Assembly (NCBI GenBank): GCA_951640195.1
Contig: OX621168.1
Span: forward strand, 992,001-1,056,000
Reading direction: 5' to 3'
DNA: 64,000 bases
Source of the DNA: Porpolomopsis calyptriformis
Taxonomy: Eukaryota; Basidiomycota; Agaricomycetes; Agaricales; Hygrophoraceae
Shown here: piece after piece, positions 43,401 through 55,219 of the stretch
Position numbering within the stretch: the stretch's first letter is position 1
How the letters are laid out: each line of letters starts with the position of its first letter
Translations under genes and position numbers: made by a program
The notes under the pieces: model-generated
Told to the model about the DNA's origin: nothing
Databases searched by the model: none
Seen by the model: the letters and a program-made list of their open reading frames with translations, nothing else

Positions 43401-44703
43401 GACACATTCTCGAAGGCAGTCAAGTTTGAACTGACACACATCGAGCTCAACTCCGAAGGCTTCGCTAAGATTGTCTGAGACTGCGTCATTCATAATCATG
43501 GAGTCCCTCAATGAATCATTCACGATCGTGACCCACAATTCATATCTAAGTACATGACTGACCTCTTCCCCCTCTTGGGCACGACTCAAAATGTTTCTAC
43601 CACCTACCACCCACAGACTGATGGCCAATCCGAATGGATGAATTAAATGCTTGAACAATACTTACAAGTCTTTGTCAACCACCGTCAGGATAACTGGAAG
43701 GAATGGCTAGCACTAGCCGAATTTTCATACAACAATTCCATCCACACCGCTACCACTCAAACCCCCTTCTACATCAATTACAGCCAATATCCCTGGTCAG
43801 GAAACGATACCCGAAGAGAAGTCTAGAACAAATCCGCCACCTAATTTGCTGAATGAATGAAATGTGTCCATCAAGAGACTGAGTCCACCCTTGAGCAAGC
43901 CAATGAGAGAATAAAGATCAGTCACGACAAATGATCTTGACCCACTCATGAATACTCCCCTGGAGATAAAGGTCTAGCTTGCTGCTTATGAACATCAAGA
44001 CTAATCACGCAATGAAGAAACTTGACAACAAATGTTTTGGACCTTTCAAGATCATTGAGAAAATTGGTTGTTCAGGCTACCGACTCAAACTCCCTCATGA
44101 ATGGATGGGTTTGCACCTGGTCTTCAGTGAATCTTACCTATCCCCTTACTATTATTCTTCCTTTCTGAACCAAAAAGCTCCCCCTCCTCCTCCTCCTCTG
44201 ATATTGGATGGTGAAACTGAATATGTCATTGAGAAAATCCTAGATTCCTGGATTTACTGAGGGCAGCTCCAGTACTTGGTACATTGGGAAGGCTACACCA
44301 ATGAGGAGAATACCTGGCAGTCTGCATCCAACATCACACACACTCAGGAGCTGGTCGACGAGTTCCATGCTCTGAACCTGAAATGACCAACCCTGAAGCT
44401 TCAAATCCGCGTCATCTGTATAGATGACTTCTTTGGCATCAATGACCATCTCTATGATCCAGTCACCAATTCGTATAGTGAAGGTTACAAACCGCCGATG
44501 AAGTCTGACAACATCGACCTCGTCATTCCACTCACACCCATTGAAGTTGATTGCATCCTGGATCTCAACTTTAATGCCTCTGTTCTTCTCCCCCATCTCC
44601 ACTCTTATGTGCATCGAGCCTGGATCTATGAAGAAGGCCCAGTCAATGCCATCACTCTTGTCATGCAGCTGGATGATTATGGCCAAGTGCTCCACACGTA
44701 CTA
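40467..44703 (+). pseudogene. D1 pol with chromodomain and C-terminal extension
   Basis: ATG 40,467 overlaps the gag stop. Order: S/P-rich N-terminal region; protease (ATALVNSGWEGSCID, ~40,976; DSG decayed to NSG); RT (FRLTNSPATFQMMMND and VLIYIDDILIFDKD, ~42,037); RNase H (CVETDTSEYTLGAILSQ, ~42,477); integrase zinc domain (YHDNPLSGHYGPFKTAE...CKTCQHTK) and core (TVDLIRPIPE; YHPQTDGQSEW); chromodomain (EYVIEKILDSWIY*GQLQYLVHWEGYTNEENTW, 44,219-44,330). After a TGA in KXPTLKLQI, an in-frame extension of ~105 residues continues to TAG 44,703 (VICIDDFFGINDHLYDPVT, WIYEEGPVNAITLVMQLDD). At least fifteen stops are present, mostly TAG/TGA. Confidence 0.88.
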
Positions 44704-44863
44704 GCTCACCCTTCCCCTTTCAGCTCTCAACATCCAATGATGTTACAGTTATTACCTCCCCACTATCCCCTGTTACGCTCCCCGCTGGCTATTACGAGAC
44801 TGTTCAAGACATCTCCAATGCCTATGCTAAACTCACGCAGATGCGATTCTGAAGAGAGAGTGA
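44704..44863 (+). other. D1 3' untranslated region
   Basis: 160 bp from the pol stop to the LTR, ending in a purine run (GAAGAGAGAGTGA) that serves as the polypurine tract. Confidence 0.6.
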
Positions 44864-45199
44864 TGTTACAATGTGTCCATATTTTCATCTTATCTTATTG
44901 CAACCCATCTAATCTTATCTTATCCACCCACCATTTCCTTTCTCATTCGTCGATTGGAGGGGATATCGCCATTAGTTGGCAATGACACCATCTGCAGTTG
45001 CACAGCAGCTGAGTCAGCCATTCCATGGAATGCAGTTGAGTCGAAGAATTCGAACTCAGAGTAGATAAGTAGTATAGTCAGAGTTTGTATTCCTTAGTTT
45101 CAATCTCAACAAAGACACCCCCCTCTTAGCTTTTAGTAAGGATCTTGGTTCTTTCTATTGAGCACCCAAAGCTGACCGGGAGACCCCTGCACCTTAACA
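44864..45199 (+). repeat. D1 3' LTR
   Basis: 336 bp, TGTTACAATGTG...ACCTTAACA. To its right the sequence changes to element C ORF3 on the minus strand. Confidence 0.85.
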
Positions 45200-45780
45200 G
45201 TTTCCCTTGTTGTGAGGTCTTATTATGTTAAGCCTTCAATGGCTCAACAATCTTCTAGCATCTGGGAAACAATGGCATAGGTGGTGATGTTTCTGTAGTT
45301 AATCCAGTTCTATTTCTTTTCTCACTCAAGTATCCAGAGTTTGCATTTGAGTGCATTGTGACTCTCTTTCCAGAACATAATACATTTTTCTATCACCTTC
45401 AACTCTACTTTCACTGCTGTCAACTCCACTCACAGCTTGCAGTTCTATTGTCTAAAGTTTTCATTGTTAATATTCAGATAGGTGATAGTGACATTGGGGT
45501 CTTCAGGGGGAGGAGTTGACTCATTTTCAAAAAGGTCAGTGGCAGTGAAGTGAGGTTGTCAGTGTAACTGCCTAGAGATGGGAACAGTAGTGGTAGAGGG
45601 TCTGGGGGTGGGGGAACAGGCATAAGAGGAAGGGATTTGCCCTTGGCGGCAGATGGCAATTTGGTATTTGGGTTTGGGGGTGCAAGTGGCCAGCATTTCA
45701 AATGATAGAACTATAACATTTTGGTTAAGTGGTCTTGTTATCAAAAGTGGGGAAAGATTGGATAGAGTGATATTAATAGC
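45200..45780 (-). pseudogene. Element C extra ORF (ORF3), cut by D1
   Basis: Minus-strand homologue of the A and H ORF3: NLSPLLITRP start, QIAICRQGQIPSSYACSPTPRPSTTT, then degraded frames matching SNWNCELHQERK and LQAELKA-like coiled-coil sequence, truncated at 45,200. The ATG found in H (MTPSNLSP) is changed here. Several stops. Confidence 0.7.
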
Positions 45781-45859
45781 TCTGAGCTTATAAGTGCCAC
45801 TCAGATCTAAGAATAGAATTATAAAATGGACAGCCAGAATGATAACAAATGAGTTAAGT

Positions 45860-48800
45860 TGCCATTTGAATTGAGTCTTCATAAGTCTTCTTAATTTCCT
45901 TGGCATGTTGTAAGACATTCAATCATTCTTCCCAAGTAGCTTCTTAGATCAGATAGCCTTTCCATTTGACCAAATACTTTCATCAGTGTTTAGCTCTGGA
46001 GTGTTGTAGGATAGATTCAACCTTGTATTCTTCTTCATTCTCGATTAGATCTAGGGGAGGTCAAGATGTATCAGTGATATCAGGGTGGAGCAACTTATCT
46101 TCAAAGTTAAGTCTCAGGAGTAATACATGAAAGACTGGGTGGAGCTTCCAAGTTCTAGGAATATCAATAAGATATGCAAGATCTAATACTTGTTTCAGGA
46201 TCTTGAATAGTCCAGTTCTTTGGTTATCCAACTTCTTAGTGGGTCGAGTTGTCTTGATGTTCTTAGTATCTAACCAAACTAAGTTTCTGACTTTGAAGGA
46301 GGGAGAGTTTCTGTTTTTGATCAGCATACTTCTTCATCGATTCTGTGGCATGTGATAGTGATTTGCCAGTATTCTTCTGAGCACACATGAGATGTTCATG
46401 GAAGGTGTTTGCTGGGGGACATTACTTGGGGAATTGATAGTAATCAGTAAATGAGAATGATGGCTATATTCCAGATAAAAGGGTGATTGTGAAGTGGCAG
46501 AGTGTTATCAATTATTGTAACCGAATTCAGCAGAAGCTAGCCATTCAGACCAGTTGTCCTGCATAAAATTGGTATAGAACTGTAGGTAGACTTTGAGTTC
46601 TTGATTTATTCATTTGGTCTGACTATTAGTTTCAGGATGATAAGCAGTAGAGAGTCCAGAGATAGTTCCTAGAAGTTTGTTAAGGGCTTTAGTGAATTTT
46701 GATGCAAATTGAACTCCATGATTAGAAATGATCTTCTTTAGCTATTCATAATATTTCCAGATGTGATTACAGAATAGTTGGGCAGTGCCTTCCGATGAGA
46801 GTTTAGAAGTTGTCAGAATGAAATAGGCATGTTTCATAAATCAATTGACAACTACTATTATGGCATCATATCCAAATGAGTCAGGTAATTGAATGATGAG
46901 ATCAACAGTTATCTTAGTCCATGGTTCGGTAGCAGGGGGTATCAGTTGTAAGAGTCCTATTAGCTTTGAAGGGTAATTCTTGTTCTGTTGACAAGCGGGG
47001 CAGGACCATATGTAGTTAATAACATCTTGGGAGATGCCATCCCAGATAAAGTTTTGGAGCACTAGCTCCTTCATCTTCTCAATACCAGGGTGTCCAGCAT
47101 AGGGGTTAGGCATGGGACAGTCATATTATGTCTGTGTGCAAAGATACTTCCTCCAGCACTATAATTCAACCTTCAACATCATGAACCAACCCATTGGCTT
47201 AGTCCCAAAACAATGAGGCATCCTCAATTTTCTGTGAGATCTTGTCCAGTATCGGTAGCTTGAAGCATAGTCTTGTGAAAAAGTCTAGTTTTGAAAGTTT
47301 GACAATCGAATTGATCTAGTGGTCTTCTGCAATTAAAACTTCATTTTCCACCTTGCCTTTACCTTCATCGAAATAGTCTGGACACCTGCACAATCCATCA
47401 GCCTTGTTCTTTCTCCCTGGGATATACTTGATTTTATATTCATATCTCAACAGAATATCTAACCAATGAGCATGTCATCCAAACAACACACAAGCAATAC
47501 TAAAATATTTGAGGGCAAGACTATTGGTACAGATCAGAAGGTCATGTCTTGAACCTTCCAAGAGATGTTGCCATGTCTTGAGACAGTCCATTATAGCCAA
47601 AAGCTTGACATCATAAGTCAGGTATTTCTTTTCAGCAGGGGTTAATGATCTTGAGTAAAAGCCTATGGGTTTCCATTCGTTTCCATGTAGCTGAGACAGT
47701 ATACCTCCTAAGGCAAATCCAGAGGCATCAGTCTCCAAGCAATACAACAGGTCTTGGTCCAGCACTTCAAGGACAGGGGCATTTGTGAGGAAGTGCTTCA
47801 AATGATCAAAGGTGCATTGTCATTCAGGGGTCTATTCCCATATGGTATCTTTGTAGAGTGACTGGTTAAGTGGCTAGGCAATCTTTGAGAAATCCTTGAT
47901 ATATTTTCTCCAGAAGTTTGCACTTCTGAGGAAGGATTGAAGCTGTTTGACAGTTTGAGGCTCTGGCCATTTGACTATGGCTTTGACCTTCTTGGGATTA
48001 GTCCTGATATGACCTTTCAACAAGGTAATTCCAAGATAGATCACCTCTTCCTTCTTGAATTAGCATTTGACAGGTTTATAGGAGAGTTTATATTTCTTTA
48101 TGATATCAAGAGTCTTGAATGTCCAGTAATGTAGTTCTTTTAGATCACCTCTGCAGATGAGAACATAGTTGATATAGATAAAAATGCAACCTGATTTTAG
48201 TACTTCAGTAAATTACGTATCGATCATCTATTAGAATGTAGCTGGAGAATTTCATAAACCAAAGAATATCACTCTTGGGATAAAGAGTTCTTTGACCATG
48301 TTGAAAGCAGCTTTCCATTCATTACCTTCTTTGATTTGAATATTGTTAAATCCCCATTGGATGTCTACAACCATGAACAATGCAGTGGACTGCAACTTTG
48401 GTTGTTGAATGATTTGATGTAAGAGCGGCAGGGGATAATGGTCAGGAACTGTAAAGTGATTCAAATAATCATAGTCTTCAATTAGTCTATACCCAGCATC
48501 TTGTCCTTTCGCATTGATTTCTTCAGCTTTCTTTTCTAAGAAGAAGGGAGCAACTTAAGGTGAAGATCCTTTGAATATCTGTCCAGTAGCCATATTTTCA
48601 TCCAAAAACTTCACTAGGAATTCTTTCTCTCAAGGGGACATCAGATAAATTATATCAGTTTGGGGTATGAAGTTATCTCTAAGGTTAATGATGTGATCAA
48701 ACTTGGAATATAGTGGAAGGCAATCAAAGGACTCCTTGGCAAAGACACTAGCATAGTTTTTCCAATAAACCTCGGGTACAAACTTTCACATATCTTCCTC

Positions 48801-49384
48801 TACCATGCTAGCTCAAGCTTCATCCAATTTTGAAATACTTGTAATCACCAGCGAGACTGATTCTACCACAGAGGGCTCTGCTTTTCCACTACAATACTGA
48901 TGAGAAGTCTCTTTGCCTCTGAGAGCCAGTGTTGACTTCTCCCAATCAATACTAGGGTTTTGAGCTCTGAGCCATAGGTAGCTAAGGATAATATCAATCT
49001 TGGATCTAAGGTTAGTCACTTCCAAATGGATTCTTTCAGTGTGTCTACTAGGAGCTTCTATCCAGACATCTGTGTCAAAAATGACCAGGCCTCCTCAGTT
49101 CTCTGACACATTAGTATTCCATACAGGGATTGGGGTTTCCAAATCCTGAAGAGTAAATTCATGATAAGTTGTGAAGGTCTTATCTATAAAGTTTCCAGAA
49201 GCTCTGCTATCAACAAGACACATAGTGGGGACATGTCAGCTAGTATCCGAAGCTTTGATCCAAATATCCATTGTAAGTCCTGAATCACCCTTTTTGATAG
49301 CACCAAGAATTTGAAATAGATTGCATGGGGTAATAGTACATTAAGTAGTATAGTCTGTAATGTTGGGCAAATTGTCTAAACCTT
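45860..49384 (-). pseudogene. Element C pol with chromodomain
   Basis: Minus strand. After the frameshift the frame reads LKGLDNLPNITDYTT. Protease area ~49,210-49,190; RT (FTVPDHYPLPLLHQII, ~48,460; MVVDIQWGFNNIQIKEGNEWK); RNase H (CLETDASGFALGGILSQLHGNEWKP, ~47,740; SLTPAEKKYLTYDVKLLAIMD); integrase zinc domain (YAGHPGIEKMKEL, CPACQQNKN) and core (ITVDLIIQLPDSFGYDAI, ~46,880); linker TWKLHPVFHVLLL (~46,140); chromodomain (KYLVKWKGYLI, VLQHAKEI, ~45,980-45,880). Multiple stops; inactive. Confidence 0.88.
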
Positions 49385-50590
49385 TCAAAAACCCTGGGAC
49401 TTCATGTCCATTACCAGCCTCTTCTTTCAATCATCCAACCAATTACATATACCACATTTTGCTATATCCAATGGAGTCTCGCTTATTACCAGTGTAGTAG
49501 GTGAGCTAACATTCTCCATGTTAGGCTCAGCAGTAATGATGCATACATCTCAGCCTTGTCCTCATCCTCATCCTCGGTAACCTCCTCTACCTCAATAATA
49601 TCCTCCTCAATGTGAGGAAGAGGTATCAGATAAATTTGTCTCATTACTGGTAACTCAGCTGGGACATGTGTTCATGAAATGCCCAGGTTGGCCACAGGCA
49701 TAGCAGTTTCTGTGTGGAATCATAAGGGTAGAAGAGGAAGACTCTTCTCTTTTAATAGTTGGGGCTGCTGATATTGTATGGGTTGCCATTGCAGCCATGG
49801 TTGATCCTCAGGCAGGAAAGGGGTTGGGGTATTGGGGTTGGGACATAGAGGATTGTTTCTGTGAAGCTAAGATGTCTTTCTGGTGTTGGTATTGTGTCAT
49901 TGTGTTCTTCCACTCTTGGAGGGTAGTGGGGATGGCAGGGAGTTGGTAAATGAATTCAATGAACTCACTGTCAAGTCCAGCTTGATACAGGTCAATGAGG
50001 GCAGCATCATTAAAACCTGTGTTGACCTGTAAAGTGCCAAAGCACAGGTTATAATCTTCGATCTTCTTTCTTCCCTGGCAGAGATTCTTGATGTTGTTAT
50101 AAGCATGAGACTGTCTATCAATTCCTTCAAACGTAGATCAGAATCAAGTAACAAATGCAGCCCAGGTGGTAGTCAGGCTAGTCCATAGGACAGCTCTCAT
50201 ATCATTGCTCTCCTTTTCAGCCCAGGTTTGGGCCATGGTCCCTTTCATAAAAGAAAGGGAGAAGGGAATCTTGTATTCATTGTGGTATGGTTTTCCTATA
50301 AAATATAATTCACAGCTATTGATGAATTTGTTGATGTCCTACTGTCAACCAGTAAACTCATCTGGTTTGGCCATTTTGATCTCAATGGTGGGAACAGCAG
50401 GGGGTTGGGGTTGAGGTTGCAGTGGGGGCTGAGGCTGAGCTTGGGTGGCAAGTTGTTGGTTGAGGTTTTGAATCTCTGCTGCCTGTTGTGTGTTAGCAGC
50501 CTGAAGAGCAGCCATTTCTCTCCACAAGTTGTTTATAACTATGAGAATGTCATTAAGGTTGGGAACAGGGGGATTGGCATGAGAACCCAT
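49385..50590 (-). pseudogene. Element C gag with conserved slippery stop
   Basis: ATG 50,590 (MGSHANPPVPNLND), coiled-coil start, Q/P-rich run, KMAKPDEFTG core, zinc knuckle CYACGQPGHFMNTC near 49,705-49,665, end MKSQGF then TGA (49,387-49,385). The heptamer GGGTTTT (49,394-49,388) precedes the stop in the same register as in A and B. Several internal stops. Confidence 0.83.
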
Positions 50591-50947
50591 TGGTAGTGGT
50601 GAAGGTGAAGGTGAAGGTGTGGTTAAAGGTGAAGAAGGTCAAGTAGGTTGTTGGAATGGGAAGGGTTGATATCTGATTGAAGGGGGAGTAATGGGACATT
50701 GTGACTGGGCAGCGGTGAGTAATCAAGTTGTTTCACTTCAAGTTCTTTCTAAAGCTTGTGAGGTACCAGGTAGAGGGGGAGCTTGACTAGCTTCCTTGTT
50801 CAGGTCTGGGAAGATTTGGGTTTGTGAGTAAAGAGATTGAGAAAGAGGATTTCACTCAGAGGAATCATAGAAATCTTCTTTGTCATCCAGTGTGAAAGCA
50901 AGGGTGGATCAAGTAAAGAGGAGAGAGTAAGAAGGAAGTCTGATTCT
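50591..50947 (-). other. Element C leader and PBS
   Basis: Leader of about 355 bp. The minus-strand GAATCAGACTT at 50,946-50,936 lies one base from the LTR and is complementary to the LTR 11-mer at 51,058-51,048. A GGTGAAGGTGAAGGTG microrepeat occurs at ~50,598. Confidence 0.65.
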
Positions 50948-51349
50948 TGTTATAAACTAGTCGCTATTGAGATGGTTTTACTTTGGGGTGCTCTGTCCAA
51001 GACAATGGTATAGGTCTCAAGTCCTAGTTATTAGGGTAGCTAATGAGGAATCAGACTTAAGATCTGAGTATGACTAGCTATGAGTTTATATACTAACTAT
51101 GCTACTGTGGATGAGTCAGTACTACATGAGGTTTACATGTGACTAAGCATGATAGAAGACTTGGAGCATGTGAAGGGATGAAACATATGTAGTTGGAAAT
51201 GAAATGTATCCTACTTAAGGTAAATGAAAAAGATAAGGCTATGGGGAATCCCATGATGCAATTGTGGGGAATCCCAAGCAAGATAAGGGAAGTCCAACTA
51301 AACTACAAAGACAAACATAGAGAGAGAAGGAAAATTTACATCTGTGATA
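50948..51349 (-). repeat. Element C 5' LTR
   Basis: 402 bp, plus strand TGTTATAAAC...CTGTGATA. It has two GGGGAATCCC motifs (~51,242-51,282), a TATA box on the minus strand and the self-primer. Confidence 0.9.
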
Positions 51350-52397
51350 GACAACCAGTCCCTCCAATACTTTATAACCAGCTGTTAGCTCTGCAGACAC
51401 CAAGCTAGATAGTCTGAGTTTTTAGCTCACTTTTAGTTTACAATCAGTTACCAGCCTAGGATCAAGAATAAGGCTGATGGACTCTCCAAGCATCCAGATC
51501 ATTACCCAGAGTCTTATAAGGAGGTGGAGGACAAGATTCTTCTGCCAAAAGAACTTTTTATCAATTCCCTTTTTATTAATATAATTATCAGTTTATCACC
51601 CCCTAACTTTTTATCTAAGCTTTACTTTCATTCCCCCCTACCCCTCAAGATTATAGCTAAAATTGAAAATCCCTCTTCCAGATACACCCACATAGATGGC
51701 ATTGTGTGTGATACTGGAGATTGTATAGTTGTGCCAAAGGATGTATCTTTGCACATAGAAATTATTTGATTGACCTATAACACACCCACTGGTGGTCATC
51801 CTGGCATTGAGAAGATGAAGGAACTCCTCCTCTATAACTATACATAGGAAGGTGCCCCACAAGATATCACCAACTATGTGAAGTTCTACCTTGCTTGTCA
51901 ACAGACTAAGGTTTATGTTACAATGACTGGGCACAATTATTAGTGGTCACCACTACGCTAAAAGCATTACAATACCAAGCTTGTCTTGGTATGTGGTACC
52001 CAGTATATATACAGTTGCACATTGCATACCAGGGTTATGACTGGACCCTAACAGTTTACCTATAGAAACCCACTGGAATTCTCTAACTATTACCCCCTCC
52101 TACTAAACTGTGGCAACAGATCACTGCTGATCTAATCATGGAACTCCCTAATTCAAAAGGATTTGATTCTATCCTAGTTGTGGTAGACAGATTCACTTAA
52201 CAGGCTTACTTTATCCCAACAACTGGAAATCTATCTGCCAAAGGAACTGCTACACTATTTCAGGAATATATTTGGAAGCACAATGGATAGCTAGAGAAGA
52301 TTATCACTGACTGAGGAACTTAGTTCTCTTCAAAATTTGCTATTTTATTAAATAAACTCCTAGGAACCACTTCTGGGCTTTCTACTACCTATCACCC
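51350..52397 (+). pseudogene. Gypsy fragment F: RNase H/integrase region
   Basis: Plus-strand, AT-shifted relic. IKNKADGLSKHPDHYPES (~51,455), then VPKDVSLHIEII (~51,733), GGHPGIEKMKELLLYNY (~51,793) and ACQQTK (~51,893). After the 138-bp solo LTR it continues with TADLIMELPNSKGFDSILVVVDRFT (~52,118), LIKGT-like and ASGLSTTYHP (~52,370), ending exactly at the LTR of element G. Frames shift and stop often. It is related to the A family but clearly older. Confidence 0.8.
51916..52053 (+). repeat. 138-bp solo LTR with TSD GTTTA
   Basis: TGTTACAATGAC...GACCCTAACA between GTTTA (51,911-51,915) and GTTTA (52,054-52,058), splitting fragment F. Orientation is not certain. No second copy is seen in the window. 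Confidence 0.85.
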
Positions 52398-52609
52398 TGT
52401 AAGAGTTCAGACACTTGCCTTGCTCAAAACCAGCTAAATATAACCAATATCTATTGGAGTTGTGTAGACCTGGTACAAGCAGTGGCAAGATGTAAAAAGA
52501 ACTACCTAAATAAAGGTAAATACTGATGATGTATGGCTCTTTAGTACAAATACTAACAAATAAGGATTATATCCTTATGACTGCTCCTGTAATAGCCATA
52601 TCTGTTACA
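52398..52609 (-). repeat. 212-bp LTR, 3' LTR of element G
   Basis: Minus-strand TGTAACAGATAT...CTCTTACA, a relative of the solo LTR at 1,137-7,602. On its internal side is a purine tract (minus AATGAGGGAGGA, 52,621-52,610), as expected of a PPT. This marks it as the 3' LTR of an element running to the right. Confidence 0.8.
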
Positions 52610-52871
52610 TCCTCCCTCATTAGATTGACCCATGGGGTACAATTGACAAAAGATATCATACAAATCAGTAGGAGAATTAAGAATAGAATCAAAGTTTGAT
52701 TCCAAAAAATATATATATATTTTTCATAATACTCTTCTGCATCATATAATATTTTTTGTCATATAACTCAGCTCTGCTTCACTATACTCCATATACCCCC
52801 ACACCAAATTGAATTCCAGGTGGTTAAGCCTTCCCCTCTGAAAGAAATTTCCAGAAGGAGAGCATGTAGTT

Positions 52872-54074
52872 CTACATGCTTCTATAACTGCCTTCTTTAT
52901 CTGAAGGCTGATTTGAAGCATATGCTTCATCATTATTAATAGCAGATATATTGTTATCTGCCTCATCATTGGCTTCAGCAGACCCATACTCATCTGCTTC
53001 ATCTTCATAGCCAGCAGACATGTATTCATCTGCTTCTTCAATATACACAGACTGTGTCTTATCTGCATTACTAGTACATGCTAAGTTATATTCCTCAGCA
53101 CTCTGTGCATCATCACCATAGTTAGTGATTTGTTCATCCAACAGGGTATTATTAATGATACTATCCTCTTCATTGTCTGAGAATATTTTCACAATGAAAA
53201 AGGTACCTATAGTACTCCAAAGTGGTTGCACAGAGACATAATTGTCCCTTTTAACTGACTTAGTGTCAGTGAACAGGTTTTCCTCATTATTACTATATGA
53301 TGCTGACATAGTATATACCCTTACTGTCTCTTGTGAGTAGCAACTTACTGCCTGCTCTGGTGCAGTTGGTGGTCTAGATGCATACTACAATGCTTCAGTT
53401 GTAGTCATAGCACAAGCCCTAATAGTGGGCTGTAAACATACATCAGTAGTACTAGTCTGTACCACATTCATGTCATTATTGCTGTCATCAGCAATAGATG
53501 GGAGGAGCTGATTCACATCAACTCCTGCCTCATACAACTTGTACAATTTGCATTTCCTCATCCATCTGGAGAGGGTGTTGTGCATTTTCATAATGGATTG
53601 GAATAATCCATTTATTTTGCCTTGGTTAAAGGCTTGCCACATTGCATTGGCAATCAAGTTCTCTTCTGTCACTCACAGAATTCTTTTATGAGGTTGAGCA
53701 TCTTTATAACACTTTCCCCTCTGAGACAGGGTTGTTTTGTAGTCATAACTATATTCATAACCCCTATTACTACCTTTCCAGGACCATTTAGTCCTTGGCC
53801 AGTGGTATTCATAGTGAGCATTGTGCTCACCCCTACAGTAACCTCCCACTTGATTGTGGGTGGGTTGATTTGCATGCGCATTGTGATGTATGGCTAATGT
53901 TGAGGGCACCCTATTAGCAAGTTGATTGCTATGCATACTTGCATAGCTCTCAGCTTTGACAGGTTCAGCTGTACCCACTGATGTGATGTGGAGCCATCTG
54001 AGCTCTGGAATCTGCCCTGAGAGATGATGGGAGGCATAATAGAAAGGAGCTATCAAAGAAATTGTGAAAATCAA
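52872..54074 (-). pseudogene. Element G degenerate ORF, C-terminal part, ~400 codons
   Basis: Three consecutive open pieces in one frame (54,074-53,673; 53,672-53,385; 53,309-52,872), separated only by single stops. Contents: H/N-rich region (STLAIHHNAHANQPTHNQ), RTKWSWKGSNRGYEY, a helical stretch (LIANAMWQAFNQGKINGLF, IMKMHNTLSRWMRKCKLYKLYE, GVDVNQLLPSI), then an acidic C-terminus with imperfect repeats of EADEY-SA. The helical part could be a gag-like domain, but I do not recognise it. Its position immediately upstream of the PPT with no RT suggests a non-autonomous element or a 3' accessory gene. Confidence 0.6.
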
Positions 54075-54199
54075 AGAAATAGAAGAAATCAGAAAATTGG
54101 AGCACTCTCTAGAGTGCTAGAGGCAATTGAAGAGGCTCAAACATGAAGGACTAGATGTGGGATAATGGAATCTATCTTCCTTCTCTATGATACAAACAT

Positions 54200-55219
54200 A
54201 TCTACAAGTAAATATATCTGTGAAAACAAAGATTCCTTTGTATACTATATAGTAAAGGGATGAGACTTCTGAATGAAGCCACCAGTGAAAGGGTTGATGG
54301 AAACAATGGAAATCTACACAATGGGCATCTGGATATCAGGTGCATCCTTTGGTATGAGCTGCAATTGTGGGTCAAAGAGTTGAGGGATTTGGAGAAATTC
54401 GAAGGATTTTGCAGATAAATCAATGGACAGGAAGCCAAATTGCATTATCGAGGACATCATAGCAGTGTAGTAGACGTCTTGGGGATCACGTCAATATATA
54501 AAACTTGTCCTCTGGAGCTCAGGGGACCAAGGGGTCATATTACCACTATTGGTTCAATCAACCCTTTCGGGTAACTCTAACAGCATTGCTGCTGCTGCAA
54601 TTGTGTTGGCAATAGCAAGAAGCACTTCACACATTACTCTGTTTCCAGAAAGTGCAATTGCATTTACATCTTTGGAGACATCTTCAAGCGTCACATAACA
54701 ATAGTTACACCTTTGCAGGCATTCTTCCCCTTCTTGGGAAGTATTACAGCTTGTCTGCCATTCCTCAAAATCAGAGCTATAAGGCTCATTTTGCAACTAG
54801 GATGCATAGAGCACCCAGTGTTTAATCAAACCTAATCCCATTTCTGTGTTCAGATCCTAACCACACCATCTAACAGATAGCTAATGGTGATCTCCACCTT
54901 GTGGATGAACACTGTACCCCATAGGTACTTGGTCAGGTTTAGGCAACAAATGCACCTGGGAGTACATTACTTCCTGGGAAGTAACTGGTTGTCTGAATGT
55001 ATAAGACATTCAGGATGGGATTGGGGTAGGATCTGTGTCTAGATCCTGCTGCCAGTACTGCTGCCATTCAAATGGTGGCAGTGACACATTGCAGTGGTGG
55101 GTGTGATTGTTAAGAATTGCACTGGGAACATGTGCTTCTTGGCAACGATCAAGACCACTTGACCAAAACATTGCAGAACTGGACTTACCCAGTTTAGTTA
55201 TTCCTAGTATATATACCAT
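54200..55219 (-). pseudogene. Element G degenerate ORF, N-terminal part
   Basis: Frame from ATG 55,219 (MVYILGITKLGKSSSAMFW) through FEWQQYWQQDLDTDPTPIPS, then a stop, then RQPVTSQEVMYSQVHLLPKP, and after further stops NEPYSSDFEEWQTS and CLQRCNYCYVTLEDVSKDVNAIAL to 54,554. A neighbouring frame (~54,440-54,240) gives LIPKDAPDIQMPI and INPFTGGFIQ. No family recognised. It probably formed one long ORF with the downstream piece before indels. Confidence 0.5.

Larger units (their letters stand above)
39495..45199 (+). mobile_element. Gypsy copy D1 with 3' LTR, 5' LTR missing
   Basis: Plus-strand chromodomain gypsy element: gag (39,538-40,470), pol (40,467-44,703), 3' LTR 44,864-45,199. Its 5' LTR and leader are absent because copia copy 2 abuts just before gag. 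Its 3' LTR lies inside the extra ORF of gypsy C. D1 and D2 belong to one family, distinct in protein and LTR from A/B/C/H and E. Confidence 0.9.
45200..51349 (-). mobile_element. Gypsy element C, 3' LTR missing
   Basis: Minus-strand member of the A/B/H family. 5' LTR 50,948-51,349, PBS, leader, gag, pol with chromodomain, and extra ORF cut at 45,200 by D1. It is decayed throughout. Its right boundary lies inside gypsy fragment F. Confidence 0.9.
52610..55219 (-). mobile_element. LTR element G interior, unrecognised coding capacity
   Basis: Internal region of a minus-strand LTR element, from the PPT at 52,610 to about the first ATG at 55,219. It contains degenerate ORFs (next entries) and no RT, integrase or zinc knuckle that I can see. 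No 5' LTR is found before gypsy H at 55,567, so the right end is undefined. Confidence 0.6.
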
